In this document: piece by piece, positions 1 through 13,238 of the stretch
Position numbering within the stretch: the stretch's first letter is position 1
Layout: every line of letters begins with the position of its first letter
Notes under the pieces: model-generated
Told to the model about the DNA's origin: nothing
The model's input: the letters and a program-made list of their open reading frames with translations, nothing else
Databases searched by the model: none
Program-made: the position numbers and the translations under genes
NCBI GenBank assembly: GCA_037179515.1
Contig: JAXCGZ010019146.1
Span: 28,341-92,340 of the forward strand
Direction: 5' to 3'
From: Halocaridina rubra
Lineage: Eukaryota; Arthropoda; Malacostraca; Decapoda; Atyidae
DNA length: 64,000 nt

Positions 1-76
1 ATTTAGGTATTAGTTTAGTTTGGCCACCTAGCCAAAATTATTGTGATTTGTATAAGGTAAAGATTAATTCAGCAAG

Positions 77-1378
77 ATGTCTTTACCATCAATTGATGAA
101 AGTAAAGCGTTTGAACTTTACAAGGTTGTAACCGACGATCTGACAGATATGCTCAGTTCTATAGAACATGACCTTAAAGCGTCTCCTCCACCATCCTTAC
201 GGTCGTTACAGTTTTCAGAAGCAGAACTTACAAAGTTGTACGAGTCCATTGATGTACATTGGACAGCTAGTCAAGATGCTATTGATAGTACCCAGCTTAG
301 CCAAGTTTCTAGAGAGCACAGAACTCTGAAACGTAATGCCTATAAAGTGCTCATACAAATTAAGTCAACTATAGATGATCATTTGTCCTTTGGTAGTCAA
401 GCACAAGCTACAACTAGTCAAGCTCCTAGTCAAACAGTAGTACCTGCTAGACCCCTTCCACACCCTAAGTTGCCTGAGATTAAGATTCCTGAATTTGATG
501 GTCAGTTGAGTCAGTGGAATTGTTTTTGGGATTCCTTTAGTAGTTTAATTGATAGTCGTCAAGACATTGACCCAGTATTGAAATTTAGCATGCTCAGATC
601 TTATTTGAGAGGTAAAGCTTATAGAACCATTGAAGGTCTTCCCATAACTAGTGGTAATTACAGTATAGCATTAAGTTTGTTGAGAAAAAGCTTTGCCGAC
701 AATGACCTTTTGTTGCAACAATTACATTTAGATTTGATGGACATGAAAGCCCCTGAGCATAATTTAACTGAGTTGACTGAATTTCACTTAACATTTCAAC
801 GTTTGTTGATGGAAATAGAGGGTTTAACCCAAGTACCTTGTGATGACTACCTAATAAAAGACATAATTGCTAAGAAACTTAGTCCTAAAACTTTAGAGTA
901 CCTTTTTAATAAGTACAGTACTTATACTTTGACTATTACACAATTGAAGGATGGTATTGGACACCTTATCAAGGTCATGGAATGTTCTCGTATTCTCTCT
1001 GATCAGTCTAGGAATAAGCAAGGTTCACATTCTGATGCACATTCCAAAACTAAAGTAGTAGTTAGTCAGAATTCTAGTACAAATTCTAATCATAGGTTTA
1101 GTACAGTACCTAAACAAGTAGTTGTGTCCCAGACTCAAAATAAGCCTAATTCGTCATCTAGCAATTCAAGTACTTGGAACAAACCTTGTCTCTTTTGTAA
1201 GGATATTCATAATACTAAGTTTTGTTCTAATTACGCAACTCATGAAGCCAGGAAGAACAGAGTTAGAGAGTTAGAACTATGTTTCGTTGTATGCAGAAAG
1301 GCCATAGAGCCTCACAGTGTAGAGAGACGGCTGAGTGTAGAAATTGTAATGGCAAACATCATACCTTTCTCTGCATGA
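77..1378 (+). pseudogene. gag of BEL/Pao element, frame-broken at its zinc knuckles
   Basis: The 433-codon frame encodes a retrotransposon capsid-like protein. The N-terminal third is a helical, charged leader; residues about 130-290 hold the usual BEL capsid segment with a PEFDG motif and the FSMLRSYLRGKA stretch; a Ser/Asn/Gln-rich linker follows. Around residues 373-385 a first cysteine motif (CLFCKDIHNTKFC) begins the zinc-knuckle region. The second and third knuckles are not in this frame but in the overlapping one that starts at 1279, so the frames switch near position 1280. This could be a programmed minus-one shift or a one-base loss; gag and pol of many BEL elements are a single frame, which favours a mutation. 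No host function is implied. Confidence 0.75.
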
Positions 1379-3801
1379 AACTAACCAACCGTAGTACTGC
1401 AGTTAACCAAGTGTCAGTTGCGTCTAATGCCCCAACAGTTATTAATAATGGAACTAACCTTAACAGTAACATTCCCACTAATCAAGTAGTAGTGGATGAT
1501 AAGTTTAGAATCCTGTCAGGAAGAGATGACAGTGTCGCTAATTCTGTTCAAATAGATGTCCAGACTAATAATGTTCCACTTCCTTCAGTAGCACTTCCTA
1601 CAGCAATTGTTAGGATTTCTGGTGCTGGGGTACGTGAAACAGTTAGGATATTTTTAGATACCGGCGCTCAACGGTCTTTCATTCATTCTGCAGTAGTAAA
1701 GCGCCTTAAACTCAATCCAGTGTTTCATATCTCACTTAAACTGACTTCATTTGGTAATCAAGCCGAAAACATTTTGTGTGACGTCGTTCGTGTTGTAGTA
1801 CGTATTGGTACACAACGTATTCCGATTTATGCTGTCGTCTATGATAAGGTTAACACTACGTTATATGTACCTGGCATTGCTAGTGTTGCAGAAACACTCA
1901 CAAAAAAGGGGATCAAACTGGCAGATCCTAACGTTGATTCTGATGTGATTAGTGACATAGGTATGGTAATTGGTGCAGATTACTATTCTAGATTTGTAAC
2001 CAACCGTACTTTCTATTCCGGAATTACACTTTTGTCTAGTCCAGCAGGTTCGATTATCTTTGGACCTATGCCAAAGTGGGCAACTAGTTCTCAGTCAGTT
2101 AACACAGTTAATGAGCAACATGTGCTTTGTGCTCGTGTAGGAGTACAAACCCTTGAGTCCGAAGTTCAGAACCTTTGGAATTTAGATGTTATTGGTATTA
2201 AGAATGAAACTTTAACACCTGAGGAAGTACAATCAGTGAGTCATTTTGACTCTACTTGCCAGAGGGCAGACAATCAGTATTTTGTGGAATTACCCTTTAA
2301 GGGCACTGAGAGACCAGCAACTAACTATAGAAGAGCTTATGGTCAGCTCATGTCACTAGCTAAATCCTTTGCAACTCATCCAGAACTTTATGGACAATAC
2401 TCAGAGATTTTTAATGAGTACATTGAATTGGGATTCATTGAGAAAATTGATAACCCTTCAGTTACAGACGGACTGACTCATTACTTGCCTCATCATCCAG
2501 TCTACAAGAATTCTCCTACCACTCCTATTAGAGTAGTGTTTAATGCTTCTAGTAGAGCTGATTCAAAATCAAAGAGTCTGAATGAATGTTTACTAACAGG
2601 CCCAAGTCTAACCCATAAACTTGTTGATTCACTCATTGAATTTCGTACTAACCCTGTAGCTGCTGTATCAGACATTTCCAAGGCCTTCCTACGTATAGGT
2701 ATTTTGCCAAACTGCAGAGATTTCTGTAGATTCCTGTGGTTCGAGGATGAAACACTTCAGAAGGTAGTTACCTATAGATTTAAAGTAGTACTCTTTGGTA
2801 CAACATCATCTCCCTTTTTGCTTCAGAAAACACTCACATATCACTTGGAGACACATTCACATCCTGTAGCAAAGTCACTGATCTCTCATTTCTATTTAGA
2901 TAACTTTGATTGTACCTATTCAGACTCTGAACAGTTAAAAACAGAGTATCCCATAGTAAATTCTATTTTAGCAGAAGCCTCTATGCCATTACAAGGTTGG
3001 GTGAGTAATGATGTAAAATTTAATGATGAAGTAGGTGTTAATCATGATCAATTAGATCTGAATAATGTAAATGTTTTAGGAATTTCTTGGAATGTTGTAA
3101 ACGATGAAATCAAATTGTACTCCAGTAAGAAAGTGTGCAAGGAGGAGTGTGTGCATCATAAAATCACCAAGAGATTAGTTGTATCTGTAATTGCTAGTGT
3201 ATTTGATCCTTTAGGATTGTTATCACCAATCTTGATCAAGGGAAAGTTATTCATTTCAAAATTATGGAGAAGTAAGTGTTCTTGGGATGAACCTTTGCCA
3301 GAACCTTTAGTACAAGAATTTTCAGTTATTTGCAGAGATTTGAATCAGATGTCAACCATTCAATATCCTAGATTTGTAATTGTCCCTGGTGTATCAGATT
3401 TGCACATATTTTGTGATTCATCTAAAGTAGCTTATGGATTAGGACAAATGTTGTCAGGACTTAGGAAGCAGTTTTGGATCTCTAAAGGTAGAGTTATTGT
3501 GAAGAAAATATTAAAAACATGTATTTTGTGTAAAAAGGCAGTTGGCAAGACGATCTCTCAACCAGTGCCCCCTCTTTCACCAGAGGAAAGAGTCAGATTT
3601 GTTAGACCCTTCAACTCACTTGGAGTAGGAAAGGTTGTTAATTATGCCTTTGAATTTTTTGTTTTTGTTCTACACTTTATTATGTTTGTACATGTGATTT
3701 ATTTAGCTTCCTACCCTTTTTGGGGGGAGAGTGTGGTGATCTGTCTATCACACACAGTTTCATTAGTTATACCTTGTGTGTGTTTTATTGTAATACCATA
3801 A
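1279..3801 (+). pseudogene. pol of BEL/Pao element: protease, reverse transcriptase, truncated RNase H, integrase zinc remnant
   Basis: The frame opens with the second and third Cys/His knuckles of gag. The aspartic protease motif LDTGAQRSF is at residues 126-134. The reverse transcriptase spans roughly residues 340-640, with SDISKAFLRI in its palm and FYLDNFD at 538-544. BEL enzymes normally have two Asp at the Y-x-D-D site; here the second is Asn (N542), which should abolish catalysis. An RNase H start (HIFCDSS) is followed within about 20 residues by the integrase zinc-binding tail (CILCKK, then RPFNSLGV), so the rest of RNase H and the start of integrase are deleted. After RPFNSLGV the frame runs into non-homologous hydrophobic sequence and the 3' LTR, so the integrase catalytic core is absent too. 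Confidence 0.8.
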
Positions 3802-4491
3802 GTAATATTGTGCATCTACCTACATGAATATATTCATTGAGAGACTATATTATAACAATCATTTATTTTGTCATTAATTTCATCATTTTCTCATGAAAAA
3901 TTGGAATTTGTTTGTAAAGCTAATCTAAATCTTAGGAAATCCTTAATTATGTATAATATGATAAAATTATATACTTTTATTTTAGAATGTGATGCTCGTC
4001 TGCTTTGTTTACAGAACGGACGAGGATTCTCTCTGAGGACAGTATCAGGTGATGACCTATTTTTAGAGACTCGTAAAATTCGTGTAAATTTATGAGCCTC
4101 CCATTTCGCCCCTTGGACTAGTGCTGTCGAATTTGTCAAGCAGTGACTGTGTTTCAATATTGTATAAAGTTTTTGGATTTTGAACAATTATAATTACGTT
4201 ATTAAGTGTTGTTTATTATTTTGATGTGTCCAGCAGTCGTGCCTGGAGCTATAACTCTTTGTTATTTTTGTAAAATTTAACCTTTTCTTTTGGGCTGAAA
4301 TATTGCTCCATTATAATATTAACCTTTTTTCAATATATTTTTATATTTTATTGATGAGTCTTTCATTTAAGCCTGGATTTATGCAGTGTTCAGTTAATAT
4401 TATTTAGTGTATTTGTGTTATTAACCAGTGGGAGTTCTCCACTAACTATTAAGCAAACGTAACTCATGCCCTTCCCCTTTAGTACCGTACA
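3732..4491 (+). repeat. Probable 3' LTR of the BEL/Pao element
   Basis: It begins TGTGGTGATCTGTCTATCAC directly after a polypurine run (GGGGGGAGAG). It holds no gene. The left boundary is well placed by the purine tract and TGT; the right boundary is a guess based on an ACA. Short open frames inside it are not supported as genes. Confidence 0.5.
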
Positions 4492-4679
4492 GTGTGTCTT
4501 ATATTTAATTATAAGCCAGTAAGTTTTAGCCCAACTTTATTTGAAGTTGGTGGAGTAAATATTTTTGTGTACGGTAGCCTGCAGAAAACTGAGAGTAGAC
4601 TATTCATTGACCAGGTGAAAGCAGGCATTCTGGGAATAGTCACCACAAGTATCGTAGAGATAATTCTTTCCACAATTCC

Positions 4680-5289
4680 AATAATAATGGCACAATAAAT
4701 GCTGCATATCTTTTCTTAGCAAAGATAGAGGTGGCCTTGAGGTTCATATATAGGCGAATGTTAGGATATATTTATGAGATATGTGAGGCCTAATTTTGAA
4801 TATGCAACGTCCTTTTGGAGTCCGAACTTGAAAAAGCACATTAATAAATTCGAGAAAGTTCAGAGACGTGCTATAAAACTGGTGACAGAGATACAATATC
4901 TCACTTGTGAGGAGAGGTTGAAGGATTTAGAATTACCATCACTTGAAAATAGAAGGAAGCAGGGGAATATGGTGACGGTTTTAAAATTTTTTCATGGTTT
5001 TGATCGAGTGGACAGGGAGTGATATTTTCATATGGGTGGCTCTAGAAGTAGAGGATATAGTTTGAAGCTTCGTAAGATAACTCCTCGGCAGGATGTAAGG
5101 AAATATTTCTTAGAGAAAGATTAGTTGATAGTTGGAATTCGCTAGGCGAGGAAACTGTAAATGCTAAATGCATTCATAGTTATAGAGAAGGATATGAAAA
5201 GTGTCCGTGAATAAAAAAATAAATATGAATCAGATCAGAAGACGGTACATTGCGAGAACAGGGCTCTTCCCCGTAAGCACCATTAGGCA
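4680..5289 (+). pseudogene. CR1-like LINE, old 5'-truncated copy (C-terminal part and 3' UTR)
   Basis: The 82-codon frame at 4774-5022 (YVRPNFEYATSFWSP start) is the post-palm C-terminal region of a CR1-like reverse transcriptase. It aligns by eye with the better copies at 5290 and 32557, but carries many substitutions, a stop after DRVDRE and indels downstream. The 3' UTR is recognisable up to CCATTAGGCATA, equivalent to the ATTAGGTAATCAC end of the other copies. It is clearly older than its neighbour, which starts directly at its 3' end in the same orientation. Confidence 0.75.
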
Positions 5290-6525
5290 TATACAGAGAA
5301 GGTAGATCAACAGTAACAAACTTATTAGAATTTTATGATGAGGTAAGCCAAATCTTACAGGCAAGAGAGGGCTGGGCAGATTGCATATTCCTAGACTTCC
5401 AGAAAGCGTTTGACACTGTTCCACATGGGAGACTTATTAGGAAGCTGCAATCAATGGCTAGAATAGGTGGAAATGTTTTGGAATGGATAAAAACTTACTT
5501 AGAAGGAAGGGAACAGAGGGTTAGAGTAAGACACTCAGTGTCTGAATGGAGAAGAGTTAGTAGTGGAGTTCCACAGGGTTCAGTTTTAGGGCCACTTTTG
5601 TTCCTTGTATATGTAAATGACCTACCAGAGTCTGTAAATTCATTCATGAATATGTTTGCAGATGATGCAAAGATTGTGAAGAAAGTAAAAAACGAGAACA
5701 ATGGTAGAGAACTTCAGGAGGATCTAAATAATCTGCATGAGTGGTCAGAAAAGTGGCTAATGAAATTCAATACTTCAAAATGTAAGGTAATGAGAATGGG
5801 TACAAGTGCAAGAAGGCCCAAGCTTGACTACTCGGTGGCTGGAGTACAACTTCAAGAGACAAAAAATGAGAGAGATCTAGGAGTAAACATACTGGCAGAT
5901 TTGTCTCCAGATATACATATAAATGGCATAGTAAGGGCAGCATATGCATTCTTATCAAATGTAAGGGTAGCCTTCAGGCACATGGACAAGGAAATGTTCA
6001 GAAATATTTATGTAACCTATGTGAGGCCAAAACTCGAATATGCAGCCCCCTTTTGGAATCCGCACTTGAAAAAGCACATAGCTAAGCTTGAAAAAGTTCA
6101 AAGACATGCCACGAAACTGGTGCCAGAAATACGCAATCTCAGTTATGATGAGAGGCTGAGGGAATTAGACTTACCATCACTCGAAGCTAGAAGAGTGAGG
6201 GGGGATATGGTGACAGTCTTTAAATTCCTTCATGGTTATGATAGAGTGGATAGGGATCGATATTTTGATATGGCTGGCTCTAAAACTAGAGGTCATAGTT
6301 TGAAGCTTCGTAAGAAAACTTCTTTGCAGGATGTAAGGAAATACTTTTTCAGTGTAAGAGTAGTTGATAATTGGAATTCGCTAAGCGAGGAGGTAGTTAA
6401 TGGTATCTCAATCCATAGTTTTAAGGACAGGTATGATAAGTATCACTAAGTCTAAAATGGAACCGATCAGGAGACGGGAAGATACGAGCTTTGGGCTCTT
6501 TCCCGTAAACACAATTAGGTAATCA
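5290..6525 (+). pseudogene. CR1-like LINE, 5'-truncated copy with intact reverse transcriptase palm
   Basis: The frame is open from about 5292 to the stop at 6449; the Met at 5454 is internal, not a true start. It contains the palm motifs FLDFQKAFDTVPH, GVPQGSVLGPLLF and MFADDAKI (catalytic Asp pair at about 5660-5665), then the C-terminal region with YVRPKLEYAAPFWNP and the WNSLSEEVV...FKDRYDKYH end seen in CR1 elements. The endonuclease and fingers are lost by 5' truncation, the usual fate of target-primed reverse transcription. It differs from the copy at 33583-34826 at only about a dozen positions that I count by eye, so both inserted recently. It ends with ACACAATTAGGTAATCACA. Confidence 0.85.
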
Positions 6526-7185
6526 CATACAAACACGAAGTTCAGGAAAATTCCGTTTCACACTATGTATAAGTGAAGGGCCACATGGGGAGCAAGCCAG
6601 CTTAACTCGGTTCTGGTGCCAAACCCAGATGAATGGAGAGGGATAGCGTCATTGTAAAGCTAAGGCAACCGGCCATATACCTTTAATCAAAATCAAATAC
6701 CAACCTTCAAAAGGCTAGTTAAAACAACGACCCCATCTAAACAAGGTAAAAACTGGAGATATAGAAAACACGACAAGGTTAACATAGAGCTAATATTCTA
6801 TTTCTTGTTTGCTTTAGCTCAAAGTTACCTGGGGAACCTCAGAACCTACAAAATTTCTGGAAAGGACTTCTTTAATTTTTTTGACTTTATTTTTATTCAG
6901 TACTTATTTACTGGAAGTTGCGAGTTTATTTCTCTAAGATGACATGTGTATATTTTCTTTGCTAGATTCGCTTGAGGATAAGAATGGGTCTAGAAAAGAC
7001 CTTAAAACCCCCTTAAAAAAAAAAATATCAGAAGTACACCAGATGTATGAAGAAGACGTATATGATCGAGCTAGGTGGAGGAGAGCTGTTTAAAGATTTC
7101 GACCCCATACAAAAGAGGGAAACCCTTATAAAGAGTTCAGAGATACATAGTTCTAGACTAGATGGCTAACATCTGAAAATGAAAG
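6526..7185 (+). other. Intergenic stretch with a dispersed-repeat fragment
   Basis: No gene seen. About 6590-6665 (CTGGTGCCAAACCCAGATGA and AATGGAGAGGG) resembles the repeat at 37480-37530, so it is probably an old dispersed element. The rest is unassigned. Confidence 0.4.
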
Positions 7186-8165
7186 AGCTGAAGTGTGAGC
7201 CATTATGTGAAAAAATCCAAGAGTGAAACGCTTGCACTGATAACTATGCAGACAAAGATGAATGAAAAAGTAAAACTTTTGCAGTGATGACAGAGCAGAC
7301 AAGAGGTAAACAGAATGTAGAAGTTTTGCACTGATAAATATTTAAACAAGAATTAACCAAACAATAGAATTCTCGCATCAATAACAACTAAAATAGTTAC
7401 ACAACCTGAGTTAATCAAGAAGATGCATGCTTTCAGTAGAAAAGAAGCAACCAAAAGTTACCAAAATACTTAGATACGCTTTCATTAAAAATAAGTAGGT
7501 AGCCAAGATGTAACCAAGAAGCAAAATGCTTGCATTAATAACTAAGAGGACAAAATTTACTCAAACTATAGAACTTCTGCATTGAGAAATAAGCAGCCAA
7601 AAGATACCGAAAAAGGTGAAAATCTTGCAAGACTAAATGAACACCCAAAAGTTAATTAAAAGTACGACTCTAGCATGGATGATTTAACCGCCAAGATATA
7701 AGCAAAAAAGTAAAAGTCTTGCATAAAGCAACTACGATTTAAGTAAATAGTAGAACTCTTGTATTACTACTAAAGCCGCCAAGTGTTAAACAAAAAGCAG
7801 AGCTTTTGAATTAATAATTTAGCAGGCAAGAGTCAAGCAATGTGGATCTCTGGCACTATAAGTAAGCAGGCATGAGTCAAGTAATGTAGAACTCTGGCAC
7901 TGATAACTAAGCAGGCAAGAGTCAAGCAATGTAGAACTCTGGTATTGATAATTAAGCAGGCAAGAGTCAAGGATAAAGTAGAGCTCTTGAGTAGATAGTT
8001 AAGCAGTCACGAGTTACGTCAAAAGCAGAACTCTTGCGCTGATAATAAAGCAGTAAAGAGTCAAGCAAAAAGTAGAGCTCTTGCGATGATAATTAGGAAA
8101 AAAAAGGCGATTTTGCATTAATAACTAATATGCCAAGAGTTAACCATAGGTAAAATTCTTGAATA
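7186..8165 (+). repeat. Degenerate minisatellite, unit about 45-50 bp
   Basis: Units of the form GAACTCTTGCACTGATAACT then AAGCAGGCAAGAGTCAAGCAA repeat with drift. The best region, about 7850-8090, has a 45-bp period; outer units vary in length. About twenty units can be traced by the recurring CTCTTGC and AAGCAG words. No open frame follows the period. Confidence 0.8.
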
Positions 8166-8883
8166 ATATCAATAGTTACGATGTGAGTAGACAATTGCCT
8201 TTATAATCACGAATTCGGTATTTGACGCAAAACATTCATCAACAAATATTTCATGAATATCGCACTCAGAAATATCGATATTCATTAAGATAATACCTTG
8301 CTCTACAGCGATATACAAATATATGAATAATAATGTGACATGTAAAAAGGGACACATGCATTAATACATTCTTATTTTCAGTATGAATGTATTATCATGT
8401 ATTAATTAAAACAGCTGCCTATCATAAACTCAGATTTAATAATCTGCCTATCTGGAATCCCTGGGTTATTTCACATACAAAATTAAAGATAAAATATTCA
8501 GCACAGATTAAAAAAATGTGTATCTTGAGTGAACGTCTAAGTATGTGAGATAATAATATTTCTACACTTTAAGTATTAATATTAATAATATATACCAGAA
8601 AATTACCAAGTTCCTAGATTGGCGGCTGTAACACCTATCTTTCACCCAAGGAACCTCGAGTTCAAGTCCAGAAAGTGATCTGTACAATATATTATCATCT
8701 TTGTCATTTAGGGATAAGAAGAAGAGAGTGACATCCCTTAAATGGTGGTCCATGGCAATTTAGAAGTTTCCGTGAGTGCTTAATTAGAAGCTTAGTGTTC
8801 TACCGGTGGAACAGCATATCTAAGAGCTCTAGCATCTATAAGGGCAATAATAGCAGTCCTGAAGCTGCCCAGAGTACAAAAAT
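8166..8883 (+). other. Unassigned stretch with a tRNA-like fragment
   Basis: No gene seen. Around 8605-8672 a tRNA-like pattern (TAGATTGGCGGCTGTAAC ... CGAGTTCAAGTCC, a possible B box) suggests an old SINE; support is weak. Confidence 0.3.
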
Positions 8884-9010
8884 ACACGGTCTGAGGTTAG
8901 CAAGGGCATGCACTCAGGGTAACGATTACATCTGCCAGAACAAGTCCTTCGCAAGAAGGCAACCGTCCTAGCCCTTGGTAGAAAAGGGAGTCCTTGACGT
9001 AAAACTGGAA
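8884..9010 (+). mobile_element. SINE family 1, 3' body only
   Basis: Matches the body and tail of the copies at 46788, 48391, 52636 and 55886: GGTTAGCAAGGGCATGCACT, AGGGTAACGATTACATCTGC and the tail GAAAAGGGAGTCCTTGACGT. The tRNA-like head is missing. A long AT array begins just after it. Confidence 0.8.
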
Positions 9011-9022
9011 GAAAACAATATA

Positions 9023-10834
<1,812 letters not shown>

Positions 10835-11130
10835 TAACAGAAAGCAGAAGAGGAACAGGAAGAGGAAAATAAAGCTTAGAAGTAAAAGGGAGAGGTGAGG
10901 AGGAGGATGAACAGGAAGTAGAAAGGAAAGGAAGGGATGGAGGATTAAAAGAAAAGCAGAATAGAAGGAAAGTTGAGGAAAAAGAAGACAAAGAACAAGA
11001 ATAAATAAGGAAATAGAAGAATTGGATGAGAGAAGAAGAAGGATGAACAGAAAGTGGAAGGAGAGAAAGAGATTGAAGGTAAAAACAAAGGAAAATGGGA
11101 GGAAATTTGAGGAGAAAGAAGACAAAGTTT
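10835..11130 (+). repeat. Purine-rich tract with tandem duplication
   Basis: About 300 bases are almost all A and G on the plus strand. GGATGAACAG at about 10904 and again at 11041, each followed by GAAGACAAAG, show a duplication of about 137 bp. The Phe/Ser/Leu-rich minus-strand frames over it are composition artefacts. Confidence 0.75.
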
Positions 11131-11188
11131 ATTTTTCACCATAGCACTAATGAATCATTTTACAAAAATATCGAGGTGTGTTGAAGTA

Positions 11189-12033
<845 letters not shown>

Positions 12034-12177
12034 TCAGAGCCTGAGGGAACGACCTCCACAGACGCTGATGCCCGTTCCAGTAACGTACGAGGCCGAAGGA
12101 GAAGCCAAAAAGACCACTGCATCGGCTACGTCCTCTCCAGACCCAACCTTTCCTAATGGAGTCCGGGATAGCCACTC
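12034..12177 (-). CDS. PTR1-like gene, last coding exon
   Basis: After a TTTTCACTCAG acceptor the 47 codons hold GEDVADAVVFLASPSASYVTG and end GGRSLRL with TGA at 12034-12036. The ED...A..V.FL and YVTGT...V.GG pattern is the usual SDR C-terminus; the final GG.SL matches PTR1. Confidence 0.92.
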   Translation of the reverse strand, partial: EWLSRTPLGKVGSGEDVADAVVFLASPSASYVTGTGISVCGGRSLRL

Positions 12178-13151
12178 CTGAGTGAAAATAAAATGTAGTC
12201 TTTATTCACGTTTTGTGGTTACTTTTCAATCTTCTGAGAAGGTTAAGAGAAACGGGATCCAATATAAATAATGGAAAAAAAGAGGATATCAATTCCATAT
12301 CTTCATTCATTTGTTTTCCTGCTGGAGATCGGCAAGAAGTCGCGATGCATAATTCATGATACCTTTTATATCCCCTGAAAGCAAATGTGAAATTAAAAAG
12401 AAAGAGGTTTTATATAAATAAGGAAATAAAAAGGTGGAAATCCATCTCTTCAGTGATATCTTTTCTTGCTGCTACTCATCATTTCTTGCTGCTACTCAAC
12501 AAGGACTACATATGGTCATGGGTAAGATAAAGATACGCTGAGCTCGAATCTTTTGTACAGATTGTGGCTACCTTGCAAAATACTACTGAACACTATTTCT
12601 TTTACCGTTTTTTTGAATGTCACAACCCGTTTCCTTGCAAATCGTGGTGGACACAATTTGGAGCTAAAATGGGGATTAAAGCTGGATGCCCTTGCTAACG
12701 CCCCGCGGCTGGATCGTACCTGCATTAACCAGGCTTGGCACTTCTCGACTCTAGTGCTCTACCACTGGGCTACCGCGGCGTCTACTAATGGATATGGCAT
12801 AGTGTGAAACAATATAAAATGAAACAGTAAATCCTGTAAGCCAAGTTTCTCAACAGCATTAGTTTCAAAATAAACAACTCTTATTCAGGAAGTTACATAT
12901 AAAACAAAGGAATTTCTTTCATAATTAAAGATATTTCTTAATCTATATCTTCATCCTCCAACGCATATGCTCTTGGGCTCTTACTTTTCTGAAGTTATCA
13001 TTATGGTAATCCTGCTCCACCTCTGGCCACATGACAACACCAGGACAAATATAGTTGACACGAATCTGGAAACAAAAATAATAATGAAAAGACCATATGA
13101 AAATACCAAACAAACATATATTTTAGTTTGAACATGAATAAAATTGTAGGC

Positions 13152-13238
<87 letters not shown>

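Larger units (their letters stand above)
1..4491 (+). mobile_element. BEL/Pao-type LTR retrotransposon, 5' end outside window, internally deleted
   Basis: Gag with zinc knuckles, an aspartic protease, a reverse transcriptase of the BEL/Pao kind and a remnant of the integrase zinc-binding region follow each other on the plus strand, then a G-rich polypurine stretch just before 3732 and a TGTGGTGATC start typical of an LTR. The 5' LTR lies before the window. Most of RNase H and the integrase core are missing, and a frame break separates gag from pol, so the copy is dead. The right end is uncertain: an ACA at 4489-4491 would fit the TGT...ACA ends of this class, but I cannot compare it with the missing 5' LTR. 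Confidence 0.75.

Noticed and set aside
3868..4187. Short frames on both strands in the BEL LTR region
   Set aside because: No motif, and placed in an LTR.
5495..5958. Minus-strand frames over the CR1-like copy, repeated at 33781-34244
   Set aside because: Antisense shadows of a conserved reverse transcriptase.
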